A DNA stretch of 64,000 nt, taken from positions 620,001 through 684,000 of the forward strand of contig NZ_JBIEKE010000002.1 in assembly GCF_043497005.1 (NCBI RefSeq), in the 5' to 3' direction. How positions within the stretch are numbered: the first letter of the stretch is position 1; each line of letters opens with the position of its first letter. The translations under genes and the position numbers were made by a program. The notes under the pieces were generated by a model, which had not been told where the DNA came from, did not search any database, and worked only from the letters and a program-made list of their open reading frames with translations. Of this stretch, positions 53,763 to 62,238 are shown in pieces. Source of the stretch: Halobacillus_A sp043497005. GTDB lineage: Bacteria > Bacillota > Bacilli > Bacillales > Halobacillaceae.

Positions 53763-54428
53763 TTAAAATCCTTCTAATAATGATTTGGAAATCAGGTACC
53801 ACCCGTCTACAAGAACAAAAAGCAAGATTTTGAATGGTAAAGAAATCATGACTGGTGGAAGCATCATCATTCCCATCGACATAAGTACACTTGCTACAGC
53901 CATATCAATTACAAGAAAAGGTACAAATATCATAAAACCCATTTGAAACGCTGTTTTCAATTCACTTATGGCAAAAGCAGGAACGAGCGTAGTTAAAGGA
54001 ATATCCTGTATTGTTTCGGGTTCTTCCATTTGGGAGTACCCCATAAATAACTCTAAATCTTTTTGTCTCGTATGCTTTGCCATAAACTCCTTCATGGGAA
54101 CACTAGCTTCTTCATACGCTTCATCTAATGTAATTTCTTCATTAAATAACGGCGTTAGTGCCTGGTCATTCACCTCTTGAAACGTGGGTGCCATAATAAA
54201 GAAGGTTAGAAACAGCGCAATGCCGACCAACACTTGATTCGGAGGCATTTGCTGAGTGGCTAAAGATGTTCGAACGAATGATAATACAATGAGTATTCTC
54301 GTAAAGCTGGTCATCAAAATTAAAATCCCCGGCGCAAGAGATAACACAGTGAGCAGCAGAAGCAGCCTCACAGAAGTTGCCACATTTTCCGGGTCTGATC
54401 CGGAGAAGATGTCCACGAATTCACTCAA
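53763..54428 (-). CDS. fliP: Flagellar export gate protein FliP
   Basis: A 221-residue core gate subunit with four membrane helices and a soluble domain after the second. Conserved: LSLAPGILILMTSFTRI near residue 31, RTSLATQQMPPNQVLVGIALF near 55, and LMSMGMMMLPPVMISLPFK near 180. It has no clear cleavable signal, as in B. subtilis. The ATG overlaps fliO by four bases. Normal length. Confidence 0.95.
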   Translation of the reverse strand: MSEFVDIFSGSDPENVATSVRLLLLLTVLSLAPGILILMTSFTRILIVLSFVRTSLATQQMPPNQVLVGIALFLTFFIMAPTFQEVNDQALTPLFNEEITLDEAYEEASVPMKEFMAKHTRQKDLELFMGYSQMEEPETIQDIPLTTLVPAFAISELKTAFQMGFMIFVPFLVIDMAVASVLMSMGMMMLPPVMISLPFKILLFVLVDGWYLISKSLLEGF

Positions 54429-55078
54429 GACGAATCATCCTCTCTTTTCGAAAAGGAGCGCCTTTTCTTTTTCATTTCCTCTAGTTGAGTCTGGAACAAT
54501 TTTTGAAATTGAACCGTCGAAGATTGATTGTATGTAGACTCAGAGTTTCTTTTCCTGCTAAGCTGTTTTAATTGGTTGACACCTTTATTCATGAAATCAA
54601 CTTCTTCTTGGCTGCTCAGGCTGTCAATCGTCTTTTCATCTGTAATTTCTGTTATAAGATCTATAGAGTCCCCGACACCTACGACGAAATATTTTTCACC
54701 TATTCTAACAGCTTGTAATGAACGATTAGGAGCTAATGTAATTCCACCTAATGTTTCCATCGTCCGATTCTTTTGAAATACTCTACTTCGTTTATTAAAA
54801 AACTTAAGCAATCCATATATTAGGGCTAATACAACAAACAAAGCGAAAATTAACTTCAGGATATTCCATAAGAGGGAAGGTGACTCCTCTGAATCAGCAG
54901 TAGACTCATCCGAAGTTCCTTCACCTTCTCCCGGGCTGCTAATAGATCCACACCCTTCCATGTCTGGATTCTCAGTACATTCTGAAACGGACGGAGCTGC
55001 TAAAGATGGTGAACTAAAGGAAACTACAAATATACTTAAAAGTAGTGCAGTGATTACCGCAACAAACGTACGTTTCAT
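54425..55078 (-). CDS. fliO: Flagellar biosynthesis protein FliO (FliZ in B. subtilis)
   Basis: A 217-residue protein. An N-terminal signal peptide (residues 1-24, cleavage near SLAAP) leads to an acidic extracellular stretch with two cysteines, one membrane helix near 75-95 (ILKLIFALFVVLALIYGLL), and a cytoplasmic FliO domain with GGITLAPNRSLQAVRIGEKYFVVG-like sequence. It helps assemble the FliP ring. I chose the ATG at 55078; the ATG three codons earlier is fused to the AGGA site. Positioned between cheY and fliP. Confidence 0.88.
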   Translation of the reverse strand: MKRTFVAVITALLLSIFVVSFSSPSLAAPSVSECTENPDMEGCGSISSPGEGEGTSDESTADSEESPSLLWNILKLIFALFVVLALIYGLLKFFNKRSRVFQKNRTMETLGGITLAPNRSLQAVRIGEKYFVVGVGDSIDLITEITDEKTIDSLSSQEEVDFMNKGVNQLKQLSRKRNSESTYNQSSTVQFQKLFQTQLEEMKKKRRSFSKREDDSS

Positions 55079-55101
55079 GAGGTTCATCCTATCCTTACAG
55101 A

Positions 55102-55464
55102 TTAATTGAGCGCTTTTTGAATCGCTTCGATCACTCGATCAGCTTGAAAAGGCTTAACAATAAAGTCCTTTGCACCTGCTTGAATGGCGTCGACGACCAT
55201 TGCCTGCTGCCCCATGGCCGAACACATAATAATTTTCGCTTCTGGGTACTGCGCTTTAATTTCTTTTAAAGCCGTAATGCCATCCATTTCGGGCATTGTA
55301 ATATCCATCGTCACTAGATCAGGCTGATGCTCTTTATAAAGTTCTACCGCTTTCTGGCCATCTTCAGCTTCTCCTGCAATCTCATACCCATTTTTAGTTA
55401 AAATATCTTTCACCATCATTCTCATAAATGCTGCATCATCTACAATTAATATACTTTCTGACAT
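55102..55464 (-). CDS. cheY: Chemotaxis response regulator CheY
   Basis: A 120-residue single-domain receiver. Acidic pocket in LIVDDAAFMRMM near residue 8, phospho-acceptor aspartate in VTMDITMPEMDG near 54, switch threonine/serine in IMCSAMGQQ near 83, and lysine in FIVKPFQ near 105. Phosphorylated by CheA, it binds FliM and FliY to bias rotation. I chose the ATG at 55464 (AGGAGG 8 nt upstream). It lies between fliY, its phosphatase, and the export genes, as in B. subtilis. Confidence 0.96.
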   Translation of the reverse strand: MSESILIVDDAAFMRMMVKDILTKNGYEIAGEAEDGQKAVELYKEHQPDLVTMDITMPEMDGITALKEIKAQYPEAKIIMCSAMGQQAMVVDAIQAGAKDFIVKPFQADRVIEAIQKALN

Positions 55465-55485
55465 TGTCATTTCCTCCTACATATA

Positions 55486-56652
55486 TTATTTTAATTTTTT
55501 TAATCGATCTTTAGGGCTTAGTATATCTGTCACCCTTACACCAAAGTTTTCATCGATAACGACGACTTCACCTTTAGCCATTAGTTTGTCATTAACGTGA
55601 ATGTCTACCGGCTCTCCCGCTAGTTTATCCAGTTCAACAACAGAACCTGAAGAAAGCTCTAATATCTCTTTAATCGTTCGTTTCGTCCGTCCCAGCTCGA
55701 CGGTTACTTTTAATGGAATGTCCATTAACATGTCCAGGTTTCTCTGCTCGGTATCATTTAACTGCACATGCTCGAAATTAGAAAACTGTGCAGACTGCAC
55801 TGTAGAATTATTTAAATGCTGTCCGCCGGTTCCACCCAGTAATTGCGGGTCTTTTGATTCGACGGGAGGCTTTTCTTCTGTTGCCTGCTGCTGTTGCGGT
55901 GCAGCCTCAGGCTTATGCTCTGCCGCTTCTTTAACTGGTTCCTGGCCAGCTTCTTCCTCAGGAGGATCAAGAAGTTCGTCTACTAAACCTTTAGCAAATT
56001 CGACCGGCAGAAGCTGCATAATGTTTGAATCAATCAAGGTTCCGACTTTCAATGCAAAAGATACTTTGATAAGAACTTCATCATTAGGTATTTTCTCTGT
56101 ACCTTTGTTCTCTTCTAAATCCAATACCGTAATAGCAGGTGGTGAAATATCTACTTTTTTCTTAAATACGGTTGACATGCTTGTAGCTGCTGATCCCATC
56201 ATTTGATTCATCGCTTCCTGGACAGCACTTAAATGTATTTCATTCAACTCTTCAGAAGGTGCTGTTCCGTCGCCGCCTAACATTAAATCAGCAATAATCG
56301 CAGCATCCGGGTTTTTAATGACCAGCATATTCTCTCCAGAAAATCCATCGGTATAGTTCACGTTTATAGCTACATGGGGCTTAGGAAACTCATCGCTTAA
56401 CTCAGATCGCCTTATTGTTGAAATCGCTGGCGTTGTAATCTCAACCTTCTGATTAAGTAAAGACGACAGGGCAGTAGCTGAACTGCCAAACGAAATATTC
56501 CCAATTTCGCCCAGCGCATCTTCTTCCAAACCCGAAATGTATTCTTCTACATTCTTTCGTTGAGAGGACCTGCCGTCTCCCTCACTCTCATCTGTACTGC
56601 CATTTAGTAATGCATCAATTTCATCTTGTGACAGCATGTCATCACTCATCAT
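55486..56652 (-). CDS. fliY: Flagellar switch phosphatase FliY
   Basis: A 388-residue switch protein. An N-terminal CheY-P binding motif (MLSQDEIDALLNG), a central CheC-like phosphatase domain with two active-site helices (LGEIGNISFGSSATALS near residue 55 and VQEAMNQMMGSAATSMS near 155), an acidic Gln/Glu/Pro linker (about 230-285), and a C-terminal SpoA domain (LGRTKRTIKEILELSSGSV) that builds the C-ring. Start at 56652 overlaps fliM by 11 nt; GGGGGG lies 8-9 nt upstream. Complete. Confidence 0.95.
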   Translation of the reverse strand: MMSDDMLSQDEIDALLNGSTDESEGDGRSSQRKNVEEYISGLEEDALGEIGNISFGSSATALSSLLNQKVEITTPAISTIRRSELSDEFPKPHVAINVNYTDGFSGENMLVIKNPDAAIIADLMLGGDGTAPSEELNEIHLSAVQEAMNQMMGSAATSMSTVFKKKVDISPPAITVLDLEENKGTEKIPNDEVLIKVSFALKVGTLIDSNIMQLLPVEFAKGLVDELLDPPEEEAGQEPVKEAAEHKPEAAPQQQQATEEKPPVESKDPQLLGGTGGQHLNNSTVQSAQFSNFEHVQLNDTEQRNLDMLMDIPLKVTVELGRTKRTIKEILELSSGSVVELDKLAGEPVDIHVNDKLMAKGEVVVIDENFGVRVTDILSPKDRLKKLK

Positions 56653-57643
56653 ACTCGGCACCCCCCTGGTACTCGTTTAATACTTGAACGGCCAGCTTAT
56701 TTTTTAATTTACCTGGCTGAACATAAAATTTTTCTTCCTCATCAATTCTTAGTTTCATAGGATGATCAATCGACTGATCGAGACGAATGACATCATTCTG
56801 ATCTAACTTCAAAAATTCTTCGATTGAGAGATCCGACTCCCCTAATATGGCCCGTACATCTACTTCAGCCTGCTTTACTGTTTTGGATAAGGCTTCGAGT
56901 TCCAACGGGTTACTCTCTTTAGGCTGCTGGTTCTGCATCCAATAATGAACAGACAACTTTGGAATAATTGGTTCTAATACCACATGAGGAATACAAATAT
57001 TAATCATACCGCTCGCTTCCCCAATAGATGTATTTAATGAAACAACTACGACTGTTTCATTCGGAGATACCATTTGAAGAAACTGCGGATTAACCTCTAA
57101 CTCTTCTAACACAGGATCTATATCAATAATGGAACCCCAAGCCTCTTGATAGTTTTCTAAAGAATTCTCAAAAAGCTGTGTCATAATCGTCGTTTCAATC
57201 TCTGTTAAGTTCTCCACCTTGTTCACGCTGCTTCCTTTTCCACCTAATACTCGATCAAGCATGGCGTAAGCGATATTCGGGTTGGTTTCGAGAAGAATCC
57301 GACCATCGAGCGGGGGAACACTGAAAATATTTAGGATCGTCATAGTCGGTATTGACCGGATAAACTCTTCATAAGGAAGCTGATCAACTGAAGCAACACT
57401 AATATTGACATACGTTCTAAGGTGTCCTGAGAAATAAGTGGTTAATAAACGTGCAAAATTTTCATGAATTCTTGATAAACTTCTAATTTGATCCTTTGAA
57501 AACCGCAGAGCTCTTTTAAAATCGTAGACTCTTACTTTCTTCTCATGATCCTCGGCTTTTAGCTCATCCGCGTCCATTTCTCCTGTCGATAGAGCGGAAA
57601 GCAATGAATCTATTTCTGATTGCGAAAGTACTTCCTCTGCCAA
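56642..57643 (-). CDS. fliM: Flagellar motor switch protein FliM
   Basis: A 333-residue C-ring protein that receives CheY-P. N-terminal motif EVLSQSEIDSLLSAL binds CheY-P; the middle domain has FARLLTTYFSGHLRTYVNI near residue 55 and a GGxG loop, VLGGKGSSV, near 135; the C-terminus is a SpoA domain (ILGESDLSIEEFLKL). I prefer the TTG at 57643 (GGAGGTGA 6 nt upstream, opening MAEEVLSQSEI, family-like length) over an ATG 11 codons earlier. Confidence 0.95.
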   Translation of the reverse strand: MAEEVLSQSEIDSLLSALSTGEMDADELKAEDHEKKVRVYDFKRALRFSKDQIRSLSRIHENFARLLTTYFSGHLRTYVNISVASVDQLPYEEFIRSIPTMTILNIFSVPPLDGRILLETNPNIAYAMLDRVLGGKGSSVNKVENLTEIETTIMTQLFENSLENYQEAWGSIIDIDPVLEELEVNPQFLQMVSPNETVVVVSLNTSIGEASGMINICIPHVVLEPIIPKLSVHYWMQNQQPKESNPLELEALSKTVKQAEVDVRAILGESDLSIEEFLKLDQNDVIRLDQSIDHPMKLRIDEEEKFYVQPGKLKNKLAVQVLNEYQGGAEYDE

Positions 57644-57680
57644 AAAACTCACCTCCACCTGTCCATAACCTTCCACAATT

Positions 57681-58100
57681 CTATTGAAGGACTTTATCTA
57701 CGGTATATACTTCTGTCACTTGCCCGTCATTCATGAGTTCATTAAGCTTCAGCTTTAACTCTTCTTCTAAGGCCGTCAGGTCAGCTGTAAAGTCTTCTTC
57801 TTCCATCGTGGCCAGTTCTTTAATGAGTATATTCTGCATTTGAAAATCGCGTTTTTCCAATTCATGTAACGCATCTTCCCCATCTGTGACGATTCGAAAG
57901 CTGATGCGCACGAAATCTCCGCCTTGAATATCAGTCGTGATATCTTCTGTAATTAATGAGGCTTCACGTATGTCATCAATGCTTCGCTCTCCATCAGCTT
58001 CAGTTTCAGATAAGTTTAATACAAAAACGAGGGCAACTACGCCGATAACGGTAATGGAGCCGAGTACAATAAGCATCGTTTTAAATACTTTATTTTTCAT
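57681..58100 (-). CDS. fliL: Flagellar basal body-associated protein FliL
   Basis: A 139-residue protein with one N-terminal membrane helix (residues 7-28) and an extracellular domain of the FliL/stomatin-like type. Conserved pattern: GDFVRISFRIVTDGEDAL near residue 60 and IKELATMEEEDF-like segment near 92. It surrounds or stabilises stator units. Its ATG overlaps swrD by four bases, and SwrD acts on the same stators. Low but recognisable similarity; position is decisive. Confidence 0.9.
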   Translation of the reverse strand: MKNKVFKTMLIVLGSITVIGVVALVFVLNLSETEADGERSIDDIREASLITEDITTDIQGGDFVRISFRIVTDGEDALHELEKRDFQMQNILIKELATMEEEDFTADLTALEEELKLKLNELMNDGQVTEVYTVDKVLQ

Positions 58101-58312
58101 TCCTCTTCACCAGCCTTGTGCACGATTCTCACTAAACCAATTTCTCTGTAGAAGCGTTTCATGTTCTTTATGACTATAGCCTCAGACTCTTTAACGACAA
58201 AGCTTTTCCCTTGTGTTGTTGTAATCGTCGTGTCCGGGTTACATTGAATTTTTTCTATGTAGATCGGATTAAACCAAAAAGCATCACCGTTCAACCTCGT
58301 TAATGAAATCAT
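58097..58312 (-). CDS. swrD: FlbD/SwrD family flagellar protein
   Basis: A 71-residue protein of the FlbD family with the canonical opening MISLTRLNGDAFWFNPIYIEKI and a conserved core PDTTITTTQGKSFVVKES. In B. subtilis SwrD raises flagellar torque and is required for swarming. Its ATG is clear from the family but is preceded by CACACTCAA, with no Shine-Dalgarno sequence; a GC-rich hairpin lies immediately upstream. It overlaps fliL by four bases. Confidence 0.92.
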   Translation of the reverse strand: MISLTRLNGDAFWFNPIYIEKIQCNPDTTITTTQGKSFVVKESEAIVIKNMKRFYREIGLVRIVHKAGEEE

Positions 58313-58320
58313 TTGAGTGT

Positions 58321-58346
58321 GGAGGGGCTCGTTATTAGAGCCCTCC
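58321..58346 (-). repeat. GC-rich hairpin before swrD
   Basis: A 9-bp stem with one bulged base (arms 58321-58330 and 58338-58346) and a 7-nt loop, filling most of the 45-nt flgE-swrD gap, in front of a start codon without a ribosome binding site. No T-run follows. Confidence 0.6.
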
Positions 58347-58357
58347 TCCCTCCTTTA

Positions 58358-59302
58358 TTATCGTTTTAAGTTCGTAAGTTCCTGTAAAATTTCATCTGAG
58401 GTTGTAATAATTCTTGTGTTCGCCTGGAAGCCGCGCTGAGCAGTAATCATTTCAGTAAATGCTTCAGCTAAATCCACGTTCGACATTTCCAGAGAACCTG
58501 ATACCATTTCTCCTGTACCATTTTGTCCGGCTGGCTGGAGATCGTTTAAGTTTGTCAGCACACCTTCTTCACCACCTGGCCCAACAAACAAACCTGCATT
58601 ATCCGTATTTCGATACGTGCTTCCCCCTACTTTTTCTAAGCCTTCAGGGTTAGAGAAGTTTGCTAACCGAATTTGTCCAGCTGTTTGAGGGTTACCTCCT
58701 TCATCAACATAACCAACGGTGCCATCTGATTGAATGTTAAAACTTTGGGCGTTTTCCGGGATGGTTATGACTCCTGCTTCTCCTGAAGCCGTAGCAGGAT
58801 CTGCCTCGGTATTATAGGATTCTCCAACAAGATATTTCCCGTCGGCATTAACAATGGCTCCTTCTTCATCTAAATAAAAGTTACCCGCCCTAGTAAAGCT
58901 TGTGTTTAAGTTAGCTAACCCTTCTGCACCAAATGTCTCATCTGTATTTATCGTCTCTCCATCACGACCCTCCGCAAGTACAAACATCCCATCACCTTCT
59001 ATCGCTAAATCCAGTGGACGATCGGTCGTCTGCCTGTTTCCTTGTGTATGAATACTGTCGATTGATCCCATCTGAGAACCCAAACCAACTTGTGAAGGGT
59101 TAATCCCCCCGCGTACATTTCCTCCCGCGCCTTCAACCGCCCCTTGAGCACCCGCTACAGATTGACTCATCATATCCTGAAACGAAACTCTTCCTTTTTT
59201 AAATCCACTTGTGTTGACATTGGCAATATTGTTACCGATAGTATCGAGTGAAGTTTGGAAACCCTTCATTCCAGAAATTCCTGAATACATTGAACGTAGC
59301 AT
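58358..59302 (-). CDS. flgE: Flagellar hook protein FlgE (FlgG/FlgE family)
   Basis: A 314-residue axial protein. N-terminal rod/hook motif LRSMYSGISGMKGFQTSLDTIGNN-type and ANVNTSGFKKGRVSFQDMM near residue 28; C-terminal MSNVDLAEAFTEMITAQRGF and NTRIITTSDEILQEL complete the coiled-coil core. It is longer than the B. subtilis hook protein (264 residues), the extra lying in the variable central domain. GGAGGAG stands about 11 nt before the ATG. Positioned after flgD, the hook cap gene, as expected. Confidence 0.93.
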   Translation of the reverse strand: MLRSMYSGISGMKGFQTSLDTIGNNIANVNTSGFKKGRVSFQDMMSQSVAGAQGAVEGAGGNVRGGINPSQVGLGSQMGSIDSIHTQGNRQTTDRPLDLAIEGDGMFVLAEGRDGETINTDETFGAEGLANLNTSFTRAGNFYLDEEGAIVNADGKYLVGESYNTEADPATASGEAGVITIPENAQSFNIQSDGTVGYVDEGGNPQTAGQIRLANFSNPEGLEKVGGSTYRNTDNAGLFVGPGGEEGVLTNLNDLQPAGQNGTGEMVSGSLEMSNVDLAEAFTEMITAQRGFQANTRIITTSDEILQELTNLKR

Positions 59303-59384
59303 TACACGATCTCTCCTCCATTTTTATTTAAACTTACCTCTGTCGGTCGGTAAGCTGTTAAGGCTTCCCTTCGATGGGTCCGGC

Positions 59385-59749
59385 CTATTGGTCTAAAATA
59401 ATTGTTCCATTAATATTCGTGAAAATGTGATCATTAGATTCATCTTTATTGAGCGCTGTGATTACCGTGTTATTCTTATTACTTACTACGAGCGCTGAAT
59501 CTTTTAATACAACTAAAGAATCCGTTACACCTTTGGATTTCGCTTCATTAATTTTGTTGGTAATCTGGCTCCATTGCCTGTCGTTAATTGTTATGTCGCG
59601 TTCATTCATCCGTTTTTTGCATGCTTGCTTATCTGCAGACCGCTTGCTTCATCTAATGCTTGCTTAAATGAGACGTTAGGTTGTTTTGAAGCCTTCTTCG
59701 TCTGGGTAACAGGTAACGGTTGATGAAGCTGGTGTATCCGTGGATCCAT
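59385..59749 (-). pseudogene. TIGR02530-type flagellar operon protein, frame-disrupted
   Basis: Two overlapping frames together encode one complete protein of the TIGR02530 flagellar family. Frame 1 (ATG at 59749, AGGA 8 nt upstream) gives MDPRIHQLHQPLP... to QISKHAKNG and a TGA at 59608-59606. Frame 2, in the -1 register, opens with ATG at 59609 and gives MNERDITINDRQWSQI... to TNINGTIILD. In relatives the join reads ISKHA, then one or more basic residues, then R. The break falls at an A6 run forming the heptamer A-AAA-AAC. Possible readings: sequencing or assembly indel, a true mutation, -1 frameshifting, or reinitiation at the ATGA overlap. Lies between flgD and flgE, where it may help hook assembly. 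Confidence 0.85.
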
Positions 59750-59764
59750 AACCATTCCTACTTT

Positions 59765-60205
59765 CTATTCTTTTGCTTCGGTCACTTTCGTAATTTCATT
59801 GACAGATACTTTCTCTCCGTCTTCTAATAGTAAGAAAGCAGCTCCATCTTCTTGACTGACAGAGTTTACTTTTCCATCTTTATAACCGTCTACTGTTTCT
59901 GTCTTCTCATCGTATATTGGATAAGTTACTTCTTTACCGATCAACCCGCTATATTGGATGACAGGGATGGAACTTTGACTTTCCATAAATTTCTCCATTG
60001 TTGAAGACATATTTGTCATTTGTTCTAAACTTGAGAACTGAGCCATTTGTGAAACAAACTCTTTATCTTCCATAGGATCTAAGGGGTCCTGGTTTTGCAG
60101 CTGGGCCATCAATATTTTCAGAAAGTCATCTTTACCTAATTCATCACTTCCCGCTTTCTTAGAAGGCTGATTATTCAAGTAGTAAGAAGGATCAATACTT
60201 GTCAT
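59765..60205 (-). CDS. flgD: Flagellar hook capping protein FlgD
   Basis: A 146-residue protein with the conserved N-terminal segment LGKDDFLKILMAQLQNQDPLDPM and KEFVSQMAQFSSLEQM-type sequence near residues 22-65, needed for its export and for capping the growing hook. It is short, lacking the large C-terminal Fn3/tudor domains of enteric FlgD, as in other Bacillaceae. I chose the ATG at 60205 because AGGTGAT precedes it at good spacing; GTG 60214 and ATG 60211 lie in that site. Confidence 0.92.
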   Translation of the reverse strand: MTSIDPSYYLNNQPSKKAGSDELGKDDFLKILMAQLQNQDPLDPMEDKEFVSQMAQFSSLEQMTNMSSTMEKFMESQSSIPVIQYSGLIGKEVTYPIYDEKTETVDGYKDGKVNSVSQEDGAAFLLLEDGEKVSVNEITKVTEAKE

Positions 60206-60214
60206 GCTCATCAC

Positions 60215-61627
60215 CTACACTTTCTCGTTTACTAACAGTTCTTTAAAAGACAATTCTTCTCTTTCATCATCTGTTCCCTCAGATTCCTCATCATTTTGAT
60301 TTTGGGAAGATGACTGTTCTTTGAAACCGTCAGCACTTTTTTCTTCCTGAGACAGCATCTGTTCACCTGTATTTAAGTCAGATTTCTCGATAACAACTTG
60401 TTGAGGAGAAAACAAATGACGAAGTTGATTCATGTTACTCTCTAACATGTCTTTAGCGGCAGAGGTAGAAACCGTTATTTTCACGGCCATCTCACCATTC
60501 ATGTGCAAGACCTTTACATTCATCTCACCTAATTGATGAGGTTTTAAACGAATGTTCATTTCCGATTGCCCGCTTCCGTTTTGGAACAAGCGGCTGGACT
60601 TGATCAATTGCTCAAACTGCTCCATAAACTGCTGCTGCATAGCGGACTGAGAATTAGTTTGGTTGACATGAATCGCATATTGTTCTAATTTACTCATCGA
60701 TGTATGTATCCCTGCTCCATTGGAATAATTTACAGTTTCACTCACCGCTGTGTTCGAAAGAAATTGTGCTGCCCACTTCGCAACATCTTTACTTCGTACA
60801 GTCGAATGCTGCTGGTAAGGCATAGAATTACGATCGGAAAAGTTTTTCACTAAGTGTGCAAAAAGCTGTTGTTGTTCACTAGTCCCTTGTTTGCTAAATT
60901 TCGTCAAGGTTTCTTGAAAAGAGCTTTGATCCTTCACTTGTTTGTTCAGCTTAGTCACTTGCTCTAACAGCTGAGTTAATTGCATCATTGCTCTTTGATC
61001 CACAACATCCGGCTTGGCAGCGTTCTTGTCAGACGATGCATTTAAAAGCTGAGTGGACAGGCGATCAAAATTATTCCATAGAATTTCAGCCTGGTCTTCG
61101 AGCGCTGCTTGCGAATTTACCGTTTGCCCAGCTTGTTGACTCATATTTATTGAAGAGACCCTCATATTAAAAATAAAGCTATCTTTCTTATTGGGTGATT
61201 TTTTATCCAGCTGCTCAGTTACGTGTTGAAGAGCACTTATAAAATTTGTTTGACTGGTTTGATTTAATTCTAGAAACTCACTCTCTTCCATTTGAAACAA
61301 TGATTGAACCTCTTCGGGCATTCCTGCTTCCACCCAGGTCGCTAAATTTGCTTCACTTATTCCTTCAATGATCTTATCGACTTCCTCCGAGGATACTTCC
61401 ATCTCTTTTCCTTCGATCGTCACACCTGCCTGCTCCAGCTTCGTTTTAATTTGAGATAATAAGGTTCTTAAATTGAACGGCTGTGTGGTCTCCTCTTTTA
61501 ACAAGCCTTCCAGTGTCTCCATAAACGCACGGTGGTCGTCCTTTTGCTTTGTTTTTCCATTCGTTGAGAAATCCGGCATTTCTTTAGGCATGGATGAAAA
61601 CAACTGTGCCATCATTTCCACGTTCAT
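60215..61627 (-). CDS. fliK: Flagellar hook-length control protein FliK
   Basis: A 470-residue hook-length ruler. Low-complexity Gln/Ser/Lys-rich N-terminal and central regions are followed by a conserved C-terminal domain (about 345-430) with MNIRLKPHQLGEMNVKV, which triggers FlhB switching. The acidic end (EGTDDEREELSF) is variable. I chose the ATG at 61627, preceded by AAAGGAGGTG; a frame five codons longer begins inside that site. It lies between ylxF and flgD, matching B. subtilis. Confidence 0.92.
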   Translation of the reverse strand: MNVEMMAQLFSSMPKEMPDFSTNGKTKQKDDHRAFMETLEGLLKEETTQPFNLRTLLSQIKTKLEQAGVTIEGKEMEVSSEEVDKIIEGISEANLATWVEAGMPEEVQSLFQMEESEFLELNQTSQTNFISALQHVTEQLDKKSPNKKDSFIFNMRVSSINMSQQAGQTVNSQAALEDQAEILWNNFDRLSTQLLNASSDKNAAKPDVVDQRAMMQLTQLLEQVTKLNKQVKDQSSFQETLTKFSKQGTSEQQQLFAHLVKNFSDRNSMPYQQHSTVRSKDVAKWAAQFLSNTAVSETVNYSNGAGIHTSMSKLEQYAIHVNQTNSQSAMQQQFMEQFEQLIKSSRLFQNGSGQSEMNIRLKPHQLGEMNVKVLHMNGEMAVKITVSTSAAKDMLESNMNQLRHLFSPQQVVIEKSDLNTGEQMLSQEEKSADGFKEQSSSQNQNDEESEGTDDEREELSFKELLVNEKV

Positions 61628-61661
61628 TTCACCTCCTTTCAATCTTTACAAACAAAAGTCA

Positions 61662-62234
61662 TTAACGGGAGCCCGTGATTAAGCCTGTCAGCTCAGCAGC
61701 CGTTTCAGCATCCATCACACCTAGAATAGCTCCACGCTGATCGCTTTTGATCTTTTCAAGTAATTCTATCGCTAACGTCTCGTCCATGTTTTCTATGATA
61801 GGAGCGGCTTCCTCTTCATCCATTTCTTGAAAAGACCTGGCCATTTCTGCAACTCGGTCAGTATTTTCTTCACTCGCGTCTTCCGCCGCCGAATCTAATC
61901 TAGCTTCCAGCTTCTCAATGGTTTGATTTAATTCCTCAATCGTAGCCTTTTTATCATTATTTTCAGACTCTAACTGCTCAATTTCCGAATCGTTTTCAGA
62001 GATGACAGCTTCTAATCGATCAGTCTCCCGCCGGGCATCTTTCTCTTCTGTCGTTGAAACCCATTGAGACAATAGGGGGGTTTTACTAGCCACATCTTCT
62101 GCTTTCTGAAATACATTCACCCCCATAAATATAAGAACTACGAGGAGCAGGGTTAACGCAAAAACCGTCGGAACAACGATAACAAGAAAAAACCATTGCA
62201 CGGGGTTATGATTGTTTTCTTTTTTCTTCGCCAT
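61662..62234 (-). CDS. ylxF: YlxF-like MgtE-N domain flagellar protein
   Basis: A 190-residue protein with one N-terminal membrane helix (residues 13-40), a charged coiled coil (about 65-115) and a C-terminal MgtE N-terminal-like helical domain (VAEMARSFQEMDEEEAAPIIENM... SDQRGAILGVMD). Such proteins lie between fliJ and fliK in Bacillaceae fla/che operons. It may act as a chaperone or scaffold at the basal body; the function is not settled. It is not a magnesium transporter, since the transport domain is absent. Confidence 0.87.
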   Translation of the reverse strand: MAKKKENNHNPVQWFFLVIVVPTVFALTLLLVVLIFMGVNVFQKAEDVASKTPLLSQWVSTTEEKDARRETDRLEAVISENDSEIEQLESENNDKKATIEELNQTIEKLEARLDSAAEDASEENTDRVAEMARSFQEMDEEEAAPIIENMDETLAIELLEKIKSDQRGAILGVMDAETAAELTGLITGSR

Positions 62235-62238
62235 ACGA

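Noticed and set aside
55601..56206. 201-codon open frame on the plus strand opposite fliY
   Set aside because: No ribosome binding site, Ser/Thr/Cys-rich composition that mirrors the fliY codons, and fliY itself is clearly real.
59606..59755. First in-frame ATG at 59755 as start of the frameshifted gene
   Set aside because: It abuts the AGGA sequence directly; the ATG at 59749 has proper spacing.
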